From Orobanche coerulescens (taxonomy: Eukaryota > Streptophyta > Magnoliopsida > Lamiales > Orobanchaceae): a stretch of DNA of 64,000 nt. Of the stretch, positions 45,453 to 56,730 are shown one piece after another. The position numbers and the translations under genes are program-made. The stretch's first letter is position 1, and every line of letters starts with the position of its first letter. The stretch covers positions 108,473-172,472 of the forward strand of contig JAWKAU010000244.1 in assembly GCA_033398695.1 (NCBI GenBank), given 5' to 3'. Below the pieces are notes generated by a model that was not told the DNA's origin, searched no databases, and was given only the letters and a program-made list of their open reading frames with translations.

Positions 45453-46603
45453 TGATACGGAATTGAATAGTCCGAATAAAGAAACCGAAGCAAGGATCGC
45501 GTAAATGACCTTACAACGCGTCATGCACGTACGGCAACATTTTTAGGCGAGAAAACGGACACATGCCGGAAAATGACACAACTTTGCCGGAAAATGTCGT
45601 CGCCTGTAGGAAAATGTCGAGTCTGTAGGAAAATATCGCTTTCTTGGAAAATGCCGAAACTTTGCCGGACGGACCGTGTCGTCAAACCACGGCCGTGCGC
45701 ACTCGTCCGGAAATGCAAAAGTCATCGCCACGGGACTCGGCCGTGTTATGCAGCGCGGTCAGTCGAACTCTTCCGGATAAGCCAAAAGCGCCAGACGGCG
45801 GCCGTGTTCGAGGACACGATCGGGCCCACGCCAACGTCCTTGTCGGCGCCGCGCCCGTGCCGAGTCACTGTCGGACGAGTCAGCTGTCGGGCGTCCTGTC
45901 GCGCGCGGCCGTGTCGATCGGACACGGTCGAGTCATGCCGGCCAGATACGCGCGAGCTGTGTCAGCGACACGGCCGTGTCCTGATCGACCACCTTTTTTA
46001 TTGTTGATTTTTGTGTGTTTTGTCTTCTCTTTTCGTTTCTTTACTCTTTTAGGGATTGTGTTCCCATGTTTTATGATGTATGTTTCTTTTTCTTATTTTA
46101 TTTGATTTGTTTTGATTATTCAAAGATTTTATAAATCTTTGAATTATTTTATTTTGTTTGATTCCTTAAGTTGAAGACTTCACTCCTATAAGTAGTCTTC
46201 ACTTAGCCTTGTAATAGAGAGTATGATGAATGTTGAAGTATAAGAATACACATTGTGTTTTCTATTCTTGGTGAATGCTTTTCATCGAACCTTGATTTTT
46301 TATTAAACGCGTTTTCGAATATTAATCCGTGATTCTCAATAGGTCTTGGAAAGAAATCACCTTATCAAGTTATAGGTCTAATTCGATAAACCCTTGTTCT
46401 TGATCGTTCAAGTCTTCTTGTTCGATATTATCACTTTTCGATATTACTTTCATTTTCCATTTGTTCGAATTTTCATCGTCATATTCGATATTACTCCCAC
46501 AAATTACATCCAAAAACACCCCTAATCATAAAAAGACTTAGCTACGATATTCCTACATACACTCCGACGATACGTATCCGCCTCTCCCGGAGAATTCGTA
46601 TCA
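45453..46603 (+). repeat. 3' LTR of LARD2
   Basis: 1151 bp from TGATACGG to CGTATCA. GC-rich block about 45660-45990 with GACACGGCCGTGTC at 45967-45980. Its first 110 bp are a decayed copy of the peptide region still open in the solo LTR at 2094 (ATGACCTTAC, CGTCATGCACG, TTTTTAGGCGAGAAAACGGAC). Confidence 0.92.
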
Positions 46604-46763
46604 CACCAGCGAACTCCGAAGCTCGTTAACTTTGAATTCTTCGACGTGGCGTGAGGGTCATTCATAGTCACCACGCCTAGGTTGCCAGCTGGTCGCATTG
46701 CACTGGTATGTCACGCAATGCATCGTGAAGTTTTGCTAAGAAATCAGCATCGTTGAGATCCAT
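46604..46763 (-). pseudogene. Element A Gag N-terminus
   Basis: The minus ATG at 46763 begins MDLNDADFLAKLHDALRDIP. A stop after CDQLAT and frame changes follow before the EFAGG codons at the LARD2 junction. The N-terminus is clearly closer to the LARD ORFs (MDFSELDFLMTLRDAL) than to B Gag (MAFTDEEVAQLRDAL). Confidence 0.78.
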
Positions 46764-46783
46764 AATGCCAAAGATCAAGAACT

Positions 46784-46798
46784 GGGGCTCTGATGCCA
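46784..46798 (-). other. Primer-binding site of element A
   Basis: The minus strand reads TGGCATCAGAGCCCC, matching the initiator-Met-tRNA end with one change (TGGTATCAGAGC). Confidence 0.8.
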
Positions 46799-46802
46799 CT
46801 TA

Positions 46803-47835
46803 TGATGCAAAATCTCAATCGATACAGCGGAAGGTTGTTTTGGCAGTGGAAGCGAACAACACTTAGCCAAAAGGAATCGAAACGGCACGATTAGGCCCGG
46901 CGAGGCGATAGCAATAGTTCGTCTGACAACAACAATCGGCATGCGCACAAGACGAGGCGTAACAACGATTCAATACATCAACAATGATGGATAGCGGCAT
47001 GCATCAAGGCGAGGCGGCCGAGTGGAAATAGTTCGGAACATGCAACTCCAAGCAGCGGCATTCAAAAGCAGCAAGTTTTGGTCGGATGCAATGGAAATAA
47101 GAAACAAGTTTGAGCGACCAAACAACAATTGATGGGAACTCCCAATCGGGTACAACCACGTATCGAAAGCAAGAGGAATGTCTTTGGCGAGCAGGGAACA
47201 TGGACAATAAGTTGAAGTATGGAACAAAATGTAAGAATTTGTTTGAAGAGGGGAGTTTTCTAGAAATAGGACGAAGCAGTGTTTATCGAACTAGACCTAT
47301 AATCGATAAGTTGATTTCTCCTGAAGACCTATTGAGAATTGATCAGTTAAAATTGAAAATGCGTCGAATAATAACCAAATTTTGAAAGGAAAGTCGTCAA
47401 CACTTTTAAGCAATACACAATGTTTTTATCATTCAATGAATGAAATCGATTACAACCCAAATATGACTACTTATAGGTAAGAGTAGCGACAAGATTACTT
47501 AAAATATTAAAAGATAAGATCACATGATCTTAAAATAAATAAAAGGGGTACTTAACGCCACTATCAAACAAAAGGAATGAAGGATTGGTTTCATCTCCAA
47601 TGTGATATTCTTCTTCACATGCGTAGTGAATCGGGCATTTCTTTATTATCGTATCTTCACCGACTTGGACCCAACATGATGCAAGTTTCCATGTTTAAGT
47701 TATTCCCACTCCGATCACCAAGGTTACTCCGGATCTCGTATCCGTTTTCGCCTAAGTATGTAGGAGTATGTTTAAGGTATTTTACGTCAATTCTCACTTC
47801 GTCTTCTTCACTTGGAGTAGTCGGTTTCGTATCGA
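46803..47835 (-). repeat. 5' LTR of element A
   Basis: 1033 bp, partner of 10704-11737 with many more differences than seen between B1 or LARD1 LTRs. The exact palindrome AAGATCACATGATCTT is at 47516-47531. Its TATA region has CTAC (47467-47470) and GTAG (47483-47486) around TTATAGGTAAGA. It ends CGTATCGA against the satellite. Confidence 0.9.
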
Positions 47836-49380
47836 GAATCTAATCAATAGACACGAGTTTTCATAGAGTTCGACTCAAATGCATGTAACATGGTCTATCT
47901 CATATTAAGGACTTAATTAAGAAGTAAAGGCTTAATCGAGCTCTTATAGTCAATCTTTGCTACAACAAGACTTAATCAAGAAGTAAAAACTTAATTGGAA
48001 TTGTCAGAGCTAATTCTAAGTAGAAAAGGCTCAAATCTAATCAATAAACCCAAGTTTTTATAGAGTTCCGACTTGAATGCATGTAACGTGGTCCTATCTC
48101 CTATTAACAAGACTTAATCAAGAAGTAAAGACTAATCGAGCTATATATCCGATCCTTGCTATAACAAGAATTAATCAAGAAGTAAAGGCTTAATCGTAGT
48201 TGTTATAGTCAATTCTTAGTATAAAAGGCTCGAATCTAACCAATAAACCCAAGTTTTCGTAAAATTTAGACTCGAATACATGCAACATGGTCTTATCACC
48301 TATTAACCGGACTTAATCAAGATGTAAAGTCTTAATCGGATATATTATAGCCAATTTTGAGTACAAAAGGCTCGAATCTAATCAATAAACCCAAGCTTTC
48401 ATAGAGTTCTGACTCGAATACATGTAACGTGGTCTAATTCCCTATTAACATCACTTAATCAAGAAGTAAAGGCTTAATCAATGCTATTATAGCCAATTCT
48501 CAATACATAATGCTCGGATCTAATCAATAAACCCGAGCTTTCATAGAGTTCCAACTCATTGCATGTAACGTGGTCTATCTCATATTAATAGAACTTAATC
48601 AAGAAGTAAAAGCTTAATCGGACCTATTATAGCTCAGTACAATAGGCTCGAATCTAACCAATAAACCCGACTTTTCGTAGAGTTCTAACTCAAATATATG
48701 CAACATGGTCTTATCTCCTATTAACAAGACTTAATGAAGAAGTAACGGCTTAATCGGAGATATTATAGCCAATTCCGAGTACAAAGGCTAGAATTTAATC
48801 AATAAACCCGAGTTTTCATAGAGTTCTAACTCGAATACATGTAATGTGATCGATTCCTATTAACATGACTTAATCACGAAGTGAAGGCTTAATCGGTGAT
48901 ATTATAGCCAATTCCCAATACGGAATGCTCGAATATAATCAATAAACACGAGTTTTCATAGAGTTGACTCGAATGCATGGCGTGGTCCTATCTCATATTA
49001 ACAGGACTTAATCAAGAAGAAAAGGGTTAATCGGAGCTAATATATCCAATCCTTGATACAACAAAACTAAATCAAGAGTAAAAAGCTTAAACATAGTTAT
49101 TATACCAATCCTCAGTACAAAAGGCTCGAATCTGACTAATAAACCCTAGTTGTCGTAGATTTCCTACTCGAATACATGCAACACGGTCTTATCTCCTATT
49201 AACTAGAATTAATCAAGCGGTAAAGGCTTAATTGGAGCTATTATAACCAATTTTGAGTACAAATAAACCCGAATTTTCATAGAGTTATGACTCGAATACA
49301 TATAACGTGGCCTAATTTCCTGTTAACATGACTTAATCAAGCAGTAAAGGCTTAATTGGTGCTATTATAGCCAATTGCAG
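47836..49380. repeat. Satellite array, right of element A
   Basis: Tandem AT-rich repeat, about ten units. Spacing between successive GGCTCGAATCTAA-like starts runs about 201, 141, 141, 135, 138, 142 and 199 bp. The long units carry an internal partial duplication (ACTTAATCAAGAAGTAAA twice). Conserved boxes are AATAAACCCGAGTTTTCATA, GACTCGAATACATGTAACGT, ACTTAATCAAGAAGTAAAGG and ATTATAGCCAATT. Divergence between units is considerable, so the array is old. No coding. Confidence 0.9.
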
Positions 49381-49438
49381 TGCGGGATCAATTAATACGA
49401 ATGAAGAAGGCGAAGTAAGGATCGCGTAAATGACCTTA

Positions 49439-50535
49439 TGATACGAATTACGTATGTAAGTGTACGTAAAGCGTATAAAATACAACGGAAGATTATCACG
49501 GTCTTATGATACGAATTCTCTCTCTCGATGCAATGAGAAGACTCTTTCACGTACGGTAGCGAGCGATTTCGGCGAAATGAAGCAAGCCGCTCTGGCCGAT
49601 TCGAGCAATGACAACTTCGTCGATATAGCACTTCCGAGCAAGACTCGCTCGTCTGACAATTTGAGCAATGAGGACTCGCTCGATACAACAACTCGTCGTC
49701 TGACAAAATAAAAGGTGGTGGCGAAATTTATACGGTTTTGGTAGGGATGTAGGATAGTGTATGGGTTTGAATGTGTTTTACGAATTAGACCTATAACTCG
49801 ATAAAAATAATCTCTCCTCAAGACCTATTGAGAATCGATCAAGTTATAATTCGAGACGCGTCGAAACAATAACTAAAGTTTTGTTGAACTCGTTCAACGT
49901 ATATTTCAAAGGAAATACAAGGTTTATTACTTTCAAGGTATCTTACAATCACCACATGGACTACTATATATAGTAGTATACAAGGATAATGATACAAAAA
50001 CAACAAGAAAAAAACGAAAATGCAAGTCTCCATCCTTTAGCATGTTCGGCCGATTCTTCAAGGTGGGGAAGGCAAGATTTTGGACAATCTTCAAGTATCT
50101 TGGAATGTAGTGTGTATGACTTTGACATGTTGAAAAGACTTGATGAAAGTCTTTATCCATGGGAGATTTCGGCCGATTTTGTGGGGAGGTTTGGGAGATT
50201 TATTTAGGACATGATCTTCATGGATCTTGATAAGATATGAAGATGGGGTCTTTCATTTTGTCTTGGCGATTTTCAAACAAGGTGGGGAAGGAGGTGATCT
50301 TCACTTATCTTGTGAAAGATATGAAGACAAAGGGTCCCTTTCAAGCATGTTTTGGCGATCTTCATGCTTTCGGACCGATTCCGTCGTCGAGTTTTACGTT
50401 ACTCTGTTAGATTAACAACGTAACTCCAATCCGCGTATTCTTTTCTCCCAAGTATAATGATGCATGGCCATGCGTATCAAATTGGACGTCGATTTTTATT
50501 GGAGCTTCTTGATTGGAATATTAGATATCGTATCA
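49439..50535 (-). repeat. 3' LTR of gypsy B4, long type
   Basis: TGATACGA / TCGTATCA ends, a second TGATACGAATT at 49507, then GACTCGCTCGTCTGAC-type repeats (49640-49705). Palindromic TATA 49960-49977. TTCGGCCGATTC at 50046 against TTGGCCGATTC in the partner at 55327 is one of the GGCCG-context length differences. Confidence 0.92.
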
Positions 50536-51620
50536 TTCCCTCCTTCTTTGAAAGGAATTGACCTCAATTCAGTAATGCCATCGTCGTCAAGGTAAGGCGA
50601 GAGATCACCTACGTTGAAAGTCGCGTGTACTCCGTATTCGCCCGGAAGTTCGACTTTGTATGCGTTGTCGTTCACTTTTTCCACAATTTTGTACGGACCC
50701 TCGGCTCTCGGCATCAATTTGTTCTTAGTTTGCTTGGAAATCTTTCTTTTCTCAAATGTATCCAAACTAAGTCGCCAACTTCAAATAACCTCGCTTTTTA
50801 TTTTTGTTCGACTTAGTTTGTAAATTTCATTCACTTCTTTAATCCGTTCCGTATCTTTTCATGTAACTTCATCATTGATTTGAGTTTTGCTTGGCGTCTT
50901 TGTGAACCAATTCGTTGCTCGGCAAGGGAATCAAGTCGATGGCAAGTGCGGATTTAATCCGTATACTACTTCAAAAGGTGAATGGGCCGTGGCATAGCAG
51001 GGTGATCGGTTGTATGCGAATTCGCATGAGCAAGTTTAACGTCCCAATCCTTCGGTGTTTTATTTACCAACCCTCGCAATAATGCTCCCAAGGTTCGATT
51101 AGTTACCTCGATCTGTCCATCGGTTTGTGGGTGATGTGAAGTCTTGAATAGGAGTTTAGTACCCACTTTCCTCCATAAAGTATTCGAGTAACTCGAAATT
51201 TGGAATCTCGATCCGACACGATAGTTTTGGAACTCGTGTAAGCGAACTACTTCGGAAGTACAAGTCGCCACATTGCTTGCATCATCGGTTTTGTGGCACG
51301 CGATAAAGTGAGCCATTTTCCAAAAGCAGTCGGCGACCACCATGATCGAGTCTTTGCCTCGTTGAGTACGAGGTAAAGCCACAATAAAATCCATCGAGAC
51401 ATCCTCCACGGTCGTAGCTGTATTGTAGCGGCATGTATGTACTCGACTTGAGCGAACTTTTCATCATGTGACAAGTGACGCATTTGCTCACGATTGTGCT
51501 TACGTCACCATACATCTTTGGCCAAAGAAATGTTCTTTTAGCACCTCTGATCTTGAGTCGAGCCGAAATGGCCGGCTAGTCCTCCTCCGTGCGCCTCCCG
51601 AACCGGCAATTCCCGAATTG
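50536..51620 (-). pseudogene. Gypsy B4 integrase and C-terminal tail
   Basis: Frame 51409-50966: [37 protein letters not shown] (Glu kept), [20 protein letters not shown]. The second-Asp block is frameshifted (near 51215). [14 protein letters not shown] lies at 51480-51440. The tail frame 50765-50496 has EGPYKIVEKVNDNAYKVELP, GEYGVHATFNVGDLSPYLDD and ELRSIPFKEGGND, continuing into the LTR. Confidence 0.85.
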
Positions 51621-51699
51621 TATGTCTCGGCACACATAATTTATTTCCCTTGAAAAGAAAGCCATCCTGTAAAACAAATTCCTCGTGCGGGGCCGTTTT

Positions 51700-52990
51700 A
51701 CAACGGTTAAAAATTTCCCGAAGTCAAATCGTCGTTGTAATGATCTTTCAAAGTCTCGAACCCCAACAAGCGAGCGTCTAGCATCGGCAGAAGGCATACC
51801 GTCTTGATAGTGCATCCGCCACTACATTACTCTTCCGTCTTTGTACTTAGATGAAAAGTGAAAAGATTGTAAAAATTCCACCCATTTTGCATGTCTCGGG
51901 CTTAGCTTACTTTGTCCGTTGATGTATTTCAGCGACTCGTGATCGAATGCGGCACGAAATGTTTGAGCGTAGATAATGACTCAATGATCGAGTGCTCTCA
52001 CGATAGCATAGAACTCCTTGTCGTAAGTACAATAATTCACTCGGGCGCCACTTAACTTCTCCGAAAATAGGCGATGGGGCGGCCTCTTTGAATAAGCAAC
52101 GCCCAGATTCCAACTCCGCTAGCGTCGCATTCCACCTCAAGCGGTTGTGAAAAATCGGGTAACGTCAAAATCGATTGCTTCACATAATTTTCCATTTAAA
52201 TTTTCAAAAGCCTTTTGGGCCGCCTCGTTCCATGCAAAGGTTCCTTTTTTAGACACTCCGTGATCGAATGGAGATAGTGCTAAAGTCCGTATGAATCGTC
52301 GGTAAAAGAAGCGAGGCCATGAAATGACCGTACCTCCGTGATTGTCTTTGGGGTCGGCCACGACTTGATTGCCGCGATCTTCTATTGGTCGGAAACTCCG
52401 TCTTCGAAACAACATAGCGAGAAAGACAAGACTCTCGACTAGGAAAGTACACTTCTCCGTTTTCCATAAAGTTTTGTTCCCTTAGCGTCTCAAATACGTC
52501 GCAAATGTTCGAGATGTTCCTCTACGGATCATTGTAGATCAAAATGTCGTCTAAGTATACGACAACAAACTTTCCCAAGAAAGGTTTGAGAACCTCGTTC
52601 ATCAACCTCATAAAAGTGCTCGGGCGTTGGTGAGGCCGAATGGCATCACAACCCATTCGTAAAGTCCATTCTTTGTTTTAAACGCCGTTTTCCATTCGTC
52701 TCCCTCTCGCATGCGGTTGATGGTATCCGCTCAGTAAATCAACTTTGGAAAATATAACAGAGCCATGTAACTCGTCCGGCATGTCGTCTAGTCTCGGGAT
52801 GGGGAACCGATACTTGACGGTGATGTTATTCACGGCTCTCTTTGTCAATACACATTCGCCATGCTCCGTCTTTTTTTGGTACAAGTAGAACTGGAACCGC
52901 ACACGGACTTAAACTTTCTCGGACATATCCGTGATTCATGAGTTCATCAATTTGACGTTGTAGTTCTTTGGTTTCTTGGGATTACAACGT
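51700..52990 (-). pseudogene. Gypsy B4 reverse transcriptase and RNase H
   Basis: RT blocks: [20 protein letters not shown] and [12 protein letters not shown] (52840-52720), VMPFGLTNA near 52650, YLDDI near 52545-52565. RNase H pieces at 51800-52170 ([15 protein letters not shown] from a shifted frame, VVADALSRR near 51810). Several frame changes. Confidence 0.83.
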
Positions 52991-53289
52991 CTGTTGCTTT
53001 GTTCGGTAATGGAGCTCCGGTATAAGATCAATCGGTGTTCAATTCCGCGGATAGGCGGTAATCCTAAGCAAGTCTTCGGGAATACGTCAGAAAACTTCGT
53101 GTAATAGTGCATCTATCTCTTCCTCATGGTGTGAATTGGTGGCAAGATTTGGACCTCTTTGATCATCATCAAATAAACACGTTCGCCATCGTCAATGGCG
53201 TGTTCGACTTCCTTCTCGTTTGCAAACATCGTAAGTTTTGGTCCTTGACTTTTTTCGAGCTCATCGCCCGGATAGCTTGAGGTGACATA

Positions 53290-53800
53290 GGTTTAAGAAC
53301 AATTTTTTACCTTTCTCACGTAACTCATACTCGTTACTCCTCCATCGATGTAATGCGTCCCGATCAAATACCCAAGGTCTTCCTAATAACACGTGACATC
53401 GTCCATTGGTAGTACATCGCATGTAATATCATCACCGTACGAACCCATGGTGAGTCAGGCCTTCACTTGTCTTGATACTTTCACTTTGTTTCCATCATCG
53501 AGCCAATGGAGTGCATACGGCTTTGGATGGGCCGTGGTGATCAAGCCGAGTTTTGAGACCATCTCGCTCGATGCCACGTTTGTACAACTCCCACCGTCAA
53601 TGATCAAGCTACACCATTTCTCTCGACCACGACACTTCGTGTGAAAGATTTGGTCTCGTTGTTCTTCGTCACTCGGAAGTGCCTTCGTTTGTAACATGCG
53701 AAGGGCGAGGTTCGTGTCATAGTTCGGGGCATCGTATGCCTCGCATTCTTCTTCTTCTTCGCCTACTTCTAAGTTAAAAACTTCTCAATTCTTTCTTCTT
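53290..53800 (-). pseudogene. Gypsy B4 protease
   Basis: Frame 53697-53455: QRDQIFHTKC, KWCSLIIDGGSCTNVASSEM, LITTAHPKPYALHWLDDGNK. The active-site DGGS is intact. MGSYGDDITCDVLPMD continues in a second frame at about 53445-53395. Confidence 0.83.
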
Positions 53801-54674
53801 GGCTAGTAATTCTTCTCGAGACGGCTATGGCTTCTCGTAACGTCACAATCCTCCGATTTGGACAAGCACTTTGATAGTGTCCAAATCCTTGACATTTGAA
53901 ACACGGACTTTAGATAGGCTTGTTTCTTTTGGTGTGATAGGAGTTTTGGAATGGTAGTAACGGGTTGGCTTGTGGTGGCCGTTTTGGAAAGCGAGCTAGA
54001 ACTCGCGCCAAAGTTGGTATTCCGTATTTAGGTGGGAATTCGGGTTTAGAGAGTTTTGTTTTGTTTTGATTTTCCAACTTTATGCAAAGTCCGCATAAAG
54101 TATCAAAGTCGGAATAGGGGTAGAGTTCCACGGAATTTGCAATATTTTTGTTCAAACCTCGTAGGAAGCAGGACATTCGCAATTCTTCGCTTTCTTCAAG
54201 TTCTCCCATCAAGGATAAGTTTTCAAACTCCTCGATGTACTCCTCGACACTTAGCTTTCCTTGCGTGAGGTCAGAAATTTTCGATACAAGCTTAACTTGT
54301 GTGTGGCAGGACATATCTTTTCGTAGTTTCCTTTTTAGAGAATCCACGACGTATCTTTTCTTTTAAAAACGAACTCTTTGTGTCTTCATTCGCTCAAACC
54401 AAAGGAAGCTCCTTTCCAAGTTTGAGAATCGCGTACTTGCAGCGTGCTTCGTCATTGAGATCCTTGAACTCAAACATTCGTTCAATTTTTCTTTCCCACT
54501 CCAAATAAACCTCGGGATCGGTGCCGCCTACGAACTCGGAAGTTATTTGGTCTTGTATTCATCCGCATGTCGTGGTGCATGCATGGTGTCATGTCCTCGT
54601 CGTGCATGGATTACGGGCTCGGTAAGCGCGAAGGGCGTCACGTAGTTGTGCTACTTCTTCATCGGTGAAAGCCA
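53800..54674 (-). pseudogene. Gypsy B4 Gag, frameshifted
   Basis: ATG at 54674 (MAFTDEEVAQLRDALRAY). The open run 54347-53910 includes LTQGKLSVEEYIEEFENLSL, CFLRGLNKNIANSVELYPYS, LCIKLENQNKTKLSKPEFPP. The knuckle region FKCQGFGHYQSACPN lies near 53855-53900 after another frame change. Confidence 0.84.
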
Positions 54675-54725
54675 TCTTCTTGAGTAATGTCGGAAGCGTG
54701 AGACAAATGTCTACGATACCACTTA

Positions 54726-55818
54726 TGATACGAATTACGTATGTAAGTGTACGTAAAACGTATAAAATACAACGGAAGATTATCACGGTCTTATGATACG
54801 AATTCTCTCTCGATGCAATGAAGACTCTTTCCACGTCTGGTAGCGAAGCGATTACTCGGCCGAAATGAAGCAAGCCGCTCTGGCCGATTCGAAAGCATCA
54901 ACTTCGTCGATATAGCACTTCGAGCAGCAAGACTCGCTCGTCTGACAATTTGAGCAATGAGAACTTCGTCTGACAACAAATCGTCTGACAAAATAAAAGG
55001 TGGTGGCGAAATTTATACGGTTTTAGTAGGGATGTAGGATAGTGTATGGGTTTGAATGTGTTTTGCGAATTAGACCTATAACTCGATAAAAATAATCTCT
55101 CCTCAAGACCTATTGAGAATCGATCAAGTTATAATTCGAGACGCGTCGAAACAATAACTAAAGTTTTGTTGAACTCGTTCAACGTATATTTCAAAGGAAA
55201 TACAAGGTTTATTACTTTCAAGGTATCTTACAATCACCACATGGACTACTATATATAGTAGTATACAAGGATAATGATACAAAAACAACAAGAAAAACGA
55301 AAATGCAAGTCTCCATCCTTTAGCATGTTGGCCGATTCTTCAAGGTGGGGAAGGCAAGATTTTGGACAATCTTCAAGTATCTTGGAATGTAGTGTGTATG
55401 ACTTTGACATGTTGAAAAAGACTTGATGAAAGTCTTTATCCATGGGAGATTTCGGCCGATTTTGTGGGGAGGTTTGGGAGATTTATTTAGGACATGATCT
55501 TCATGGATCTTGATAAGATATGAAGATGGGGTCTTTTATTTTGTCTTGGCGATTTTCAAACAAGGTGGGGAAGGAGGTGATCTTCACTTATCTTGTGAAA
55601 GATATGAAGACAAAGGGTCCCTTTCAAGCATGTTTTGGCGATCTTCATGCTTTCGGACCGATTCCGTCGTCGAGTTTTACGTTACTCTGTTAGATTAACA
55701 ACGTAACTCCAATCCGCGTATTCTTTTCTCCCAAGTATAATGATGCATGGCCATGCGTATCGTCGTGGGCGTCGATTTTTATTGGAGCTTCTTGATTGGA
55801 ATATTAGATATCGTATCA
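54726..55818 (-). repeat. 5' LTR of gypsy B4, long type
   Basis: 1093 bp, partner of 49439-50535. Second internal TGATACGAATT at 54796. Palindromic TATA 55245-55262. The primer-site position just left (about 54712-54722) reads TGGTATCGTAG on minus, a degraded TGGTATCGAG. Confidence 0.91.
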
Positions 55819-56730
55819 CCTTACAACACGGCATGCACGGGCGACTACATATTTAGTCGAAAAGCAGAACACAAGGCGTGGAGTCTCGGTCTCGGCCGTG
55901 TCATATGACACGGACCGTGTCATCTTTGTGGCGGAAGATCCAAACACCCTTGCCCGGAACCCGACCATGTTAGGCGACACGGCCGTGTCACACTCTTAGG
56001 ATAGTGAAATCTCATTGCCCAGACCAACCCGTGTGTCGAGCGACACGGCCAGTATCACACTCTTAGGATAGTGAAATCTCACTGTCAGACCAACCCGACA
56101 TGCCGGGCGACACGGTCGAGTCTGCCGAACATGTTGCGCCGCACATGCGGCCCATGGCCGTGTCGATCGACATGGCCGTGTTGGCAATGACCCCTTTTAT
56201 TTTATACACTTTTGTGTTTAGTTTGTCTTTTCTTTTCTGTCTTTACTCATTTTAGGGATTCCATTTCCCCTAAATTGTGATTTTGTGTTCCCCTTTGTAT
56301 TTTATTTTGATTTGTTTTGATTATTCAAAAATTTTGTAATCTTTGAATTGTTTTCTTTAATTATGGTAGGGAGACTTGGGTTTTCCTATAAGTAGGCTTT
56401 GATAGCCTTGTATCAAGATCATTGAATGTTGAAAGAAGAATACACTTTGTGTTTTCCTTGGTGAATGCTTTTCATCGAAACTTAATTTTTATTCGACGTG
56501 TTTTCGAGTATTAATCCGATCGATTCTCAATAGGTCTTGAGGAGAAATCATCTTATCGAATTATAGGTCTAATTCGATAAACCTTTGTTCTTGTTCGATT
56601 TTCATTGTTATATCGATATTACTTCCATAAAATACATCCAAAAACACCTACTCATAAAAAGACTTCCGCTATCATACACTTACACATACTCCGACCGATA
56701 CATATTCTTTTTCCGAGTAAATTCGTATCA

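Larger units (their letters stand above)
42931..46603 (+). mobile_element. LARD2: complete non-autonomous LTR element in A Gag
   Basis: 3673 bp on plus. LTRs 42931-44088 and 45453-46603, primer site 44093-44104, purine tract 45441-45452. Interior of 1364 bp with the same coding order as LARD1 (Gag remnant, unknown acidic ORF, gypsy tail) and no pol enzymes. The flanks join in frame inside A Gag (EFAGGTDP) with no 5-bp duplication visible. Confidence 0.92.
10704..47835 (-). mobile_element. Element A: Ty3/gypsy element in a satellite, split by three later insertions
   Basis: The 5' LTR is 46803-47835 and the 3' LTR 10704-11737. Minus-strand coding in order: Gag (46763-46604 and 42930-42207), protease (19290-18763), RT (18762-17973 and 13680-13150), RNase H (13149-12862), integrase (12860-11738). 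The pieces join exactly once LARD1, LINE1 and LARD2 are removed. Target duplication is AAATC/GAATC. LTRs differ more than those of B1 or LARD1, consistent with an older insertion. Confidence 0.9.
49439..55818 (-). mobile_element. Gypsy B4: complete Ty3/gypsy element in a solo LTR
   Basis: 6380 bp, exact duplication CCTTA (49434-49438, 55819-55823), LTRs 1097 and 1093 bp of the long type shared with B2. Minus-strand order Gag, protease, RT, RNase H, integrase, all frameshifted. It interrupts an LTR that itself interrupts the satellite. Confidence 0.93.
49381..56730 (+). repeat. Solo LTR (LARD-related) in the satellite, split by B4
   Basis: Pieces 49381-49438 and 55819-56730 form one LTR of about 970 bp: start TGCGGGATCA...GAAGAAGGCGAAGTAAGGATCGCGTAA, GC-rich block at 55890-56190 with GACACGGCCGTGTC (55976-55989), a degraded palindrome near 56320, TATA CTATAAGTAG near 56390, end ATTCGTATCA. 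Satellite lies on both sides, so no internal region remains. The start is altered from TGATACGG and its own target duplication is unclear. Confidence 0.82.

Noticed and set aside
47836..49380. Regularly spaced repeats as a possible CRISPR array
   Set aside because: Units are 135-200 bp and similar along their whole length, with no short repeat plus unique spacer pattern, in clearly eukaryotic DNA. It is a satellite.
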